A stretch of 64,000 nucleotides of DNA, from contig NC_023750.2 of NCBI RefSeq assembly GCF_000499845.2, forward strand, positions 5,515,478 to 5,579,477. Reading direction: 5' to 3'. A program made the position numbers and the translations under genes. The notes below the pieces were generated by a model. That model saw nothing but the letters and a program-made list of their open reading frames with translations. It was not told where the DNA came from and searched no databases. The number at the start of each line of letters is the position of its first letter. Positions within the stretch are counted from its first letter, which is position 1. Positions 56,250 to 64,000 of the stretch are shown piece after piece. This stretch comes from Phaseolus vulgaris. Lineage: Eukaryota; Streptophyta; Magnoliopsida; Fabales; Fabaceae.

Positions 56250-56879
56250 GAATTTCATTTTTTTAAATATCATAGTTAGATAAGTTTATGAAATGTATTT
56301 CACATAACAATTAAAGAAACACGTTTTCTGTAAAAAAAATTTGTTATATATATATATATATGTATAATATATATATATATATATGTATAATATATATATA
56401 TATATATATATGTATAATATATATATATGTATAATATATATATATATATATATAATGATGTTAAGAGTTAAACATAAACTTATTTTTAAAATAATAGCAT
56501 TAAATTGTGCTAAATATGACTCTTAAGTTTTTCACACAGTTTAATAACAACAATAAATGTCTTTTATTGAAATAATTTTAATATATAAAATAATATTATT
56601 CTTTTAATAAACATATTACTTTTATATACTTTAAATACATTAGTGTAATTTATTTGGATTAAAACTAAAGGTAACTATTAAAATTTCAGATCATCATAAT
56701 ATTAAATATTTTAATAAAAATCGAGTCCTACAATTTAAATCTTTTTAGAAGCCAAACTTACATTTTTTTTATATAGGAATAAAACATATGTAACCATTTA
56801 AGAATATATTTACTATTCACAATAAGAAGTCACCTTCTATTTACTATTTTATTTAATTGAAATAATTATATACGAATTT
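56250..56879. repeat. Third copy of the polygalacturonase upstream flank
   Basis: Apart from the TA tract at 56344-56454 it is clearly similar to 27285-27720 and 62170-62660, for example 'ctaaatatgactc', 'ttattcttttaataaacata', 'taatttatttggattaaaact' and 'agaagtcacctt'. It is more divergent than copies A and B are from each other. No polygalacturonase exon accompanies it. Confidence 0.75.
56344..56454. repeat. (TA)n-rich microsatellite with TGTATAATA interruptions
   Basis: TA runs separated by 'tgtataatat'. It is absent from the matching places in copies A and B. Confidence 0.95.
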
Positions 56880-57017
56880 ATAAATTATTTAACAATAATA
56901 GAAACTAATTTAAAAACCGAATTTTTTTTTTTCTAAAATGGTCTCTAATTTAGTTATCATTGCAACTAATTATTTTGGTCTTTAAAAATTGGTTTCTATT
57001 TCATAATTTTCTTGTAG
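56880..57017. mobile_element. Right half of a CACTA-like MITE (MITE 3)
   Basis: 'aaattatttaacaataatagaaacta' through 'ttcataattttcttgtagtg' matches the right half of the MITE at 22260 and complements the orphan left half at 39942-40141. Confidence 0.6.
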
Positions 57018-58516
57018 TGAACCATTAGCTACCAATGTTTTTGCTACTTACTATTTTATATTCTAAATTAGTCTCTTAATAGAGACTAATTTAGAAACTA
57101 AAATATTAGTAGCTAAAACTTTGGTAGCTAATTTAGATACCAATTTAGAAACTATTGTATAAAGTTTTTATTAATAATAGAAATAATTTTAGATACAATA
57201 ATTTATCTAATTTAGTCAATATAGTGACTAAGTACTTTTTTATTGTCTCAAAATTTAGTTACCATTTAATGATTTTCTTATAATAATCTTAACTTTTCCT
57301 AAAATGCAATACATAAAAATAAGGTCAATCATCAACGAGTTCAAATAAATATTTTTGTATTTTATCAAAATTTAAATGATTAATAAATATTTTAATTTTG
57401 ATAATTTATAAAATGAAGCAAATATTTTAAAGTTTCATTACTTTTTAATATTTAATTAAAGATAAATGTCTTAGGATGGACCTCACAATATACTAATACC
57501 TTCTCCTGTCTAAACTTGAATTTGGTTTCAAATGTTTTTTAAATATAGTTTTTTATAATAAACTTAGGAGTGACAAAGTGGATATTGACTCATAGATTGC
57601 TAACAAAGTATATCCGTAAAAAATATATAAAATAAAATGAAACACTTCAGGAATGTCCCAACTCTTATACAAAAAATTATCAAGGACAACATGCTTAACA
57701 CTTGACCTACATATAAACTTCACACTCTTCAAACCACCAAACAAATCCTCAAGATTGAAAAGGAAAGGTAGGTCACATTAAAAGAAATCATCATCTATTC
57801 TAACAATGTCCTTATAATCAGTCCTTAGTAAAAAGAGGACAAAACATAATACAAACAAAACAACCCCTGATACAATCAAAGACCCACAAACATATTTACA
57901 ATCAAATTTCCTCACCCAAACAACAATCAAGCTAAGAAAATATATCCACTAGATATGTTCTATCGTCGTTAAAATGCATCAGCTTGCGATTTTTTTGCTA
58001 TTGTTTATCAACATCCATGTGATATTGAGAGTTTTGAATTTAAGAGTATAATAGGAGCTATTTTAAATCGTAGCTCATGTTATACTATAAGAAAAAACAT
58101 TAATTAAATAAATTTAAAGACAAAAAATTAATTAGTCATTATATTAATTAAATTAAATATTATTTTAGAGACTAATAAATTATTAATATTTAAAGTTATT
58201 TTTATTATTAATAAATATTTATAAAATGGTTTTTATATTGATATTTAATTTAGATATCAAGTATTAACTACTAATATTTTATATTATAAATTAGTTTTTA
58301 AAAGATTAATTTAGAATATAAAGTAGTTAGAAGCTAAGATTTTGATAGCTAATGGATAGATATCAATCTAAAAACTACTTCATGAATTTTTATGAATGAT
58401 AAAAACTATTTCAGATATTAATCATTAATTTAGTTGATAAAATAATCTCTAATTAGTCTAAAGTAACTAATTATTTTGATATTTAAATTTAGTTTCTATT
58501 CAATAATTTTCTTAGA
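57018..58516. repeat. Duplicated block, copy B, left part: MITE 1 remnant, LINE relic and intact MITE 2
   Basis: It matches about 407-2225 and then, without interruption, 21858-22070. It holds the right part of MITE 1 (57018-57290), the LINE 3'-tail relic (57560-57950) and a complete MITE 2 (about 58082-58520) without LINE 1. The GTGTCCGA repeat of 840-1335 is absent, leaving 'agataaatgtcttaggatgga' at 57462. Confidence 0.85.
58313..58329. other. Empty target site of LINE 1
   Basis: A single AGAATATAAAGTAGTTA in MITE 2 of copy B. In copy A the same 17 bases flank LINE 1 on both sides. Confidence 0.93.
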
Positions 58517-58703
58517 TTAATTTTTTTTATGTAAAACTTATATGATTATGATCATTTAGGGATTTTGTAAGTAAGGAACAGTAGGAAGAAAATAAATAAA
58601 TAAAAAAACACACTAAATTCACAATATCTCTTTATATTTCTTCTGACAAAATGCCATAAATATAGGGAGTATCTAACAAAAGCTAAATTTCCATTCCATT
58701 ATA

Positions 58704-58825
58704 CACTTTCAAGAAAATCATGAAATAAGACTCAATTTTAGAGATAAAAAATAATTAGTTGTTATAATGACTAATTATTTTTAGTCTCTAAAATTCGTTT
58801 CTTTTTCATGATTTTTTTTGTAGTG
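58704..58825. mobile_element. Internally deleted MITE abutting the copy B polygalacturonase stop codon
   Basis: 122 bp with the same ends as the 373-bp element at 22260-22632 (CACTTTCAAGAAAATCATG ... TTTGTAGTG) but lacking the middle. It ends one base before the stop codon at 58827. Confidence 0.85.
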
Positions 58826-60529
58826 TTTATACACAAGATACTTTTGGAATAGTGTCTACAAACGTCCTATTAACCATATTCTTGCAAAAGGCATAGGCTA
58901 TTTTGATTGATTTTGAAGGGACAATGAAAATTTGATCCAATGTAATGTTGAAACAACCAGATGGGCTACAATTAAAGTTAATTGCCTTGGCACTGGCAGA
59001 AGTGCCCTTGAACCCTCTGAAAGTCACTTCACTCACCTTCACCGCATCTTCCTGTTTCCAAACATATTTCAAATCACGATTACCAAGTCATGATGAAAAA
59101 TTGTTGAAATCACGTTTGAAATAGTAATGTGAATGCAAATTCAAAAGTATACCACTTTATTTGGCACTTCATTTGGAGTTTTAATGCCATAGAATTGGTC
59201 TATAATAATTGAATTTTGAACATCTTCTAGTATGATTTCCTCATACGTGATTTTTCTTGCATAGCCTGATCCACCCTGCATCAAATTAGAGAATATAAAG
59301 ATATATAATAATTAAATTGGTATCATGAGACATTGAAAGATGAATTAAATATATCCTAATGAAAGTTAACAATAGAGTGGTTCATAAGTTCAAGTTTTCT
59401 TATACTATTTAGATGTGTTAAACTATTTGAGACTGTCCAGTGGTTCAAGACCATCCGATGGGTATCATCGTCTAAATGGATATTAGTGTATGTTGAATAA
59501 TTGTTATTTTGGATCGTCTAGTCCTTCTATTCAAATTTTCTATAATTGTTAGTGTTTTATGTTATTTTGAAATTGAACCACTATACACGTGTTTGGTTTG
59601 TGTGAGAAACATCTTTAGTAGAAAGTTGTAAGACGCTTATTTTGTGTCTTCTACTTTAAAACTTGAATTAGAGAGTTGCTCTTTAATATAAAAGTTGAGA
59701 ATTTCACTAGGAGGATTTAGAGAAAAATTTCAAATTATAAATCTCATAAATTATCATAACAAAGACGTAGACTAATTATAATCTAATCAGAGTGAATTTT
59801 GTGTGTGATTTTTGTACTTTGTTCTACCCTATTTTGTGTTCTCATTTTCATTTTCAAATTATGTATTTTTGTATTATATTAACTGATTAGTGAATTGTAT
59901 TTGTTCTTAAGGATCATATAGAAGCATTATATATGAGTTACTCACCGGCCATGTCTTGATTCTTGCACCATTTGTAGTGTCAATGAAGCTGCAATTCCAT
60001 ACATGTACCTCTTCAACTGTCTCATGAGATTGATTTCTACCAAGGCTTCCAATGCTGAGTTATTCAGACATGTTTCATTAGATCTCATGCACACAGTTCC
60101 ATCAGATATTTAACTTCATTCATACATGAATTTTTAAGTGCAATTTAACATGCATAAACTATATGATAAATTTTTATACAAACCTTATTCCATGGCCTCC
60201 TTCGCAAACAAGTCTAGTGGCATTGATATAAGAACAACCACCATTGATGGCAATACAATCATCACCTGCTTAGAAAGACAAGGTCAAATATAATGTTTCA
60301 CACACTAATTAGTTTAAAATGCACACTCAAATTTTATTATGCCCTAAAAAAGTTTTTTTTCATGAAAATAATGTAATTTTTTTTACAAATTACAACTTTT
60401 GATGATTTTTTATTTATAAAAATGATAAGTTGTATACTATTTAGATAATTTTGGAGTCATTGTTTTGGGTGGCTTGGTGTGTCACTTGTGTTTTACAATA
60501 ATCCTGTGTCAAATTTTGTATGTGCAATG

Positions 60530-60870
60530 TTTCAGGTCCGGTTAATGATATTTGGGTTGGAGTAGTGAGTGAAATCTGAAAGCACAAGAACAATGTCATA
60601 TTTAAAAGGGGCATTGCTGGCGCGTCTGAAATGTTCGCAATGGTTCAAGTAAAGGTTTGGTCTTGGATTTCTTCAAAATCTCATTTTGCTTTGTTCTCTT
60701 ATTCTAGTTGGTGTTTGGACCCATTTGGCTTGTATGAGGCTAGTTTCTAGATGCCTTGTTTGAGAATTTTTATTTTATTTGGCTGTGTGGCTTTGTTAGT
60801 ATGGTAGGCATCTCTTGGTAGGAGGAAGATAAAGTACAATTTTGTATAAAAACTTATCACTCCTGAAATG
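60530..60870 (+). mobile_element. LINE ORF2 3' relic in polygalacturonase intron 4 (copy B)
   Basis: Counterpart of 24400-24780 (GVVSEI*KHKNNVIFKRGI...VFAMVQVKVWSWISS), in the same intron. It also carries 'aaaaacttatcactcctgaaatggttc', a LINE-type 3' end. Confidence 0.6.
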
Positions 60871-61329
60871 GTTCATATTTTTTTTTTTATTTCTAGTAAA
60901 AAAAACCATTTAGATAATTGTAGAGTGAAAGTCATACATAAATCATATAATTTCAACGTAAAACAACACAATTGAAATCGTACACCACTCTAAAATAGTT
61001 TCGATAATGTACAACTATTTTTGCAAAAGAAATTATTCAAAAATCATAATTTATGAAAAAAAATGCAAAAACCCTGAATAAGATATTTGTTTGTCATCTA
61101 TATTTTAAGCATTTTCTCCATGTTATCATCTTAAAACTGCAAGTAAAGTGTTTAGAAGCATGTTGTTGTTCTTCTTAGTTTACCTGTTGCAAGAGTGGAA
61201 TCTTCAATTGCTACATTTTTGGAACCAACAATGTCAAAGCCATCAGTGTTAGGGCTATCTGGAGGAGAATTGATATTGATCTGAGAGAAGAGTGCACCAT
61301 CCAAGCCATTTACAGATATGTGAGCTCCA

Positions 61330-61440
61330 AGCCATTTACAAATTATTATTTTTTATCAGCAATAAATAAATAAAATTAAAAAAAAAAATCAAAGATGTCT
61401 TAATCCTTATACAATAAAAAAAAACATAAAATAATAGCAT
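61330..61440 (-). mobile_element. LINE-tail-like patch at the copy B deletion
   Basis: 'ttttttatcagcaataaataaataaaa' followed by 'gatgtcttaatccttatacaa' is the reverse complement of an L1-like 3' end. It sits exactly where exons 2-4 are missing. Confidence 0.45.
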
Positions 61441-61932
61441 GTGGGAAAAATATATACTTGTCAATAGTATCAAGACCATCCAACCATAAACTTGTATATT
61501 ATAAAGTCGATTAGAATATATTACGAAGTGAACTTTAAGTCTAACTCAACCCCGTAAAACCAGCTCATGAGGTTGAGGTTTGCACCCACTTATATACTAC
61601 GAAAGATCAATTTTAAAAGTAAACCATATATTTTAAAGATATGGGATTTACTTATTTAAATAATTAAGGTGAAGTAAAAGAAAGAATGAAGAAAGCAAGA
61701 GATATATATGAAGTGAGATAGAGAGAGTAAGAAAGTAAAAAGGGAAATACATTTGAATCATCACTTGTGCCATCACCATGAGCTCCAAAATCCATCACAT
61801 TAAAATATTTTACTTGGGTTTCAGCATTGTTGAATGTGGCTGAAATAAAACCTAGAATCAAGATACAGGTGATTAACCTTTGCATTTTTAACAAATTCAG
61901 GAATAACACTATTTTGGATTATTTGTGAAAGG

Positions 61933-61945
61933 ATTTATATAGGGT
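61933..61945 (-). promoter_or_regulatory. TATA box of polygalacturonase copy B
   Basis: CCTATATAAATCC on the minus strand, identical to copy A and at the same distance from the ATG at 61885. Confidence 0.55.
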
Positions 61946-63102
61946 TTAAATAGATTCTTCATTATGTAATTGGAAAAACAAAATTAAATGCTCAAGATCT
62001 ATATAATCATTAATTTATAAATGCTGTCTTTTAAGGAGAGTAACAATATTTTAAAACTTGTATGGTATGAACTTTAAACTTTATCCATAAAACACTAACA
62101 AAGCAAAAACAAAAGTTGTGATAATGAGATTACTTTGGTAAAATTATTTCAAAACAAAAAAATATTGCTTTTATTTAGATAAGTTTATGAAATGTCCTTG
62201 TTTCACATAATAATTCAAGAAACACGTTATAATTGTTAGGTAAGTTTATGAAATGTCCATGTCTATAAAAAGAAAAATTGTTAGGATTTAAACATAAAGT
62301 TACTTTCAAAATAATACAATTAAATAGTACTAAATATGACTCTAAGTTCTTCGCACAGCTTAATAACAACAACAAAAGTCTTTACTGAAATAATTTTAAT
62401 AAAAAAATATTATTCTTTTAATAAACATATTGCTTTTATATCTATACTATAAATATTAGTGTAATTTATTTGGATTAAAACTAAAGATAAGTATTAAAAT
62501 TTAATTTAAAATCGAGATCATCAGAAAACTTAATATTTTATTAAAAATTCTGAACCTTTTTGACACCTTATAATTTTTTTTATGTATAGGAATAAATATT
62601 TGTAATCATTTAATAATATATTAAGAAGTCACCTTCCATTTACTATTTTATTTGATAGAAAGAATTTTAATAAAAGTTAAAAGGACATATTAGTTAAGGA
62701 AATTTTACTATCTGATTCCTCTAATAAAAATTATTTATTTATTAACTAGTATATATGATAAAACAAATATTTAATTTTCATAAGAAACATGTTAATAAAA
62801 TGCCAAAATAAATACTGTATATTAAAAAAAACATTTGAGTAACATTTATAAAGAAAAATTATTATATTTAATATTTAAATTTACCAATATTACCAATAAA
62901 TTATATATTTAATAAATATAATTAAAAGACATTATCATTAATTTTTACTATGTATTATATTGAATAATAATAATAATTAGTAACTATTATCATTCTTTTT
63001 TACGATGTATTATATTTAATAAATATAATAATCATAATAATTAATATTATTATGATTTAATATGTATTATTTATAATAAATATAATTAAATATTATTTTT
63101 TA
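61946..63102. other. AT-rich upstream flank of polygalacturonase copy B
   Basis: Collinear with 27038-28148 of copy A. It includes a local partial repeat (62170-62250, 'aagtttatgaaatgtcc' twice). No gene seen. Confidence 0.6.
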
Positions 63103-63711
63103 TTTTTTTTATCAGTAGAAAATGAAATTAAATTTAGAGAGATACAAAGGGGTATCCCAACCCTTTAACGTAATCCATACTACATAATTAGAACACTCAA
63201 AAATGAGAAAACTCTTAAGAATGAAAAGGATATGAGATATTTGCTGCATATACAAAACCCTGCACCGGCAAACAAGTTGCTATAGGAGATGCAAACTGCA
63301 ACTTCAATACCACCAAAGCACACTGAGGAGATAAGCAACCTCCATCATCTTGTTTACATTCTTCAGTGTCGTGCAACAACTCCTAATTGACATTGGCTTC
63401 ACCCTTGAGTACTAAAACCAGCATGCCATCAGCTTAACTTACCCAAGCATGCCATGGGAATACTTGTAGTCCTGGTTGTGTACACTAACAACTGCATTGC
63501 CTACCAGAGCCCAAAATCATAAAAGTATGATTCACCCATTCAATATCCACCTCAGAACCAATAATAGCTTCATTGAACCTTTACTTGAGGTGCTTACACA
63601 CTACTCCAACATATACACACCCGTGACCATTGTAGGAGGACAACAACAAACTACTTGATTCCATAAACTTCCCCTGACGACGGCTCTTCAAAACAACACC
63701 TACAAGATCCT
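63103..63711 (-). mobile_element. LINE 2 3' end, truncated copy in the duplicated block
   Basis: It matches 28149-28756 almost base for base ('gatacaaaggggtatcccaacc', 'cctgacgacggctcttcaaaa'). Similarity stops at 63711, giving the right limit of the duplicated block. Confidence 0.85.
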
Positions 63712-64000
63712 TGATGAGCATATATTTATTCACACTCACTAGCCTTATTCATAGATTATTGGACTATAATAATAAATAAATCCATTGTTTTAATTAATAT
63801 TCTTATAATTGGGTTTATTTGGGCCTTAACTATTATTATTGTTAATTTTGTGTTTTTAGAGTAAATTATCCGGAGGAAGCATCTACCTTTGTGAATGGGC
63901 CAAATATGCAAAAGTTCAAGTTGCTTCTTGAGCCAAAATAGGAAATAAATTCTGAGGAGAAGAAAGAGAAAATAAAATCTACAATATCTCAGAAACAGAA
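63712..64000. other. Unassigned sequence, possibly the start of an LTR
   Basis: TGATGAGCATATATTTATTC begins exactly where the duplicated LINE ends. It looks like an LTR start (TG), but no second LTR or internal region lies in the window, so it is not called. No ORF. Confidence 0.3.

Larger units (their letters stand above)
58827..61885 (-). pseudogene. Polygalacturonase copy B, exons 2, 3 and part of 4 deleted
   Basis: Recognisable exons: 1 (61885-61751, signal peptide and VKYFNVMDFGAHGDGTSDDS), part of 4 (61329-61184, with SPNTDGFDI), 5 (60265-60184), 6 (60054-59946, SIGSLGRNQSHETVEEVHVW), 7 (59275-59153) and 8 (59051-58827). Exon lengths and splice sites match copy A. Sequence equivalent to copy A about 25143-26400 (exon 2, exon 3 and 62 bp of exon 4) is missing and replaced by an A-rich, LINE-tail-like stretch (61330-61440). 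The remaining exons have no stops. Amino acid differences from A are few in exon 1 (one seen) but many in exon 8, including the C-terminal part. The protein could not fold as a GH28 enzyme without these exons. Confidence 0.9.

Overview
This is plant nuclear DNA. The genes carry spliceosomal GT-AG introns, the intergenic sequence is very AT-rich, and plant-type L1 LINEs, copia, Tat-type gypsy and CACTA elements dominate, alongside CACTA-like MITEs with CACTACAAGAAAAT-type ends. The MITE and LTR sequences look like those of phaseoloid legumes (bean/cowpea group). That placement is inference from general familiarity, not a search.

The only conventional host gene is a polygalacturonase (GH28) on the minus strand. 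Copy A (22634-26979) can be spliced by eye into 8 exons giving 394 aa with all GH28 catalytic motifs. Copy B (58827-61885) lacks exons 2, 3 and part of 4 and is a pseudogene. The copies lie in a duplicated block: A about 407-2225 plus 21858-28756, B about 57018-63711. A third, partial copy of the upstream flank sits at 56250-56870. Copy B still has an empty site for a LINE that split copy A's block.

Nest 1 (2226-21857): a full-length plus-strand L1 LINE with a 17-bp target duplication. A Tat-type gypsy element with 783-bp LTRs and TSD ACAAC inserted into its ORF2. The gypsy 5' leader, primer binding site and gag N-terminus are gone. In their place, between the left LTR and gag, is a near-identical 1.1-kb copy of the LINE sequence that also follows the right LTR. 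LINE reverse transcriptase is thereby fused in frame to gypsy gag (ORF 6610-9966). The gypsy element also carries a tandem-repeat array and an antisense, intron-containing gene (13886-16562).

Nest 2 (28149-39775): a minus-strand L1 LINE with a copia element (33306-38088; 181-bp LTRs, TSD CAACA) inserted in the 3' part of its ORF1.

Nest 3 (40142-55700): LINE pieces holding a gag-only LTR element (40603-53148, TSD AAGAA), whose 3' LTR was hit by a 7.75-kb CACTA transposon (45233-52981, TSD ATA) with tnp2-type and tnpA/Ulp1-type genes. A short unclassified insertion and an opposite-strand LINE ORF1 piece follow.

Nearly every element is disabled by only a few in-frame stops. Most look like CAG->TAG, CAA->TAA, CGA->TGA or TGG->TAG/TGA, as expected if methylated cytosines in silenced transposons deaminate. 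No tRNA, rRNA or CRISPR was seen. Duplication percentages and intron boundaries were worked out by eye.
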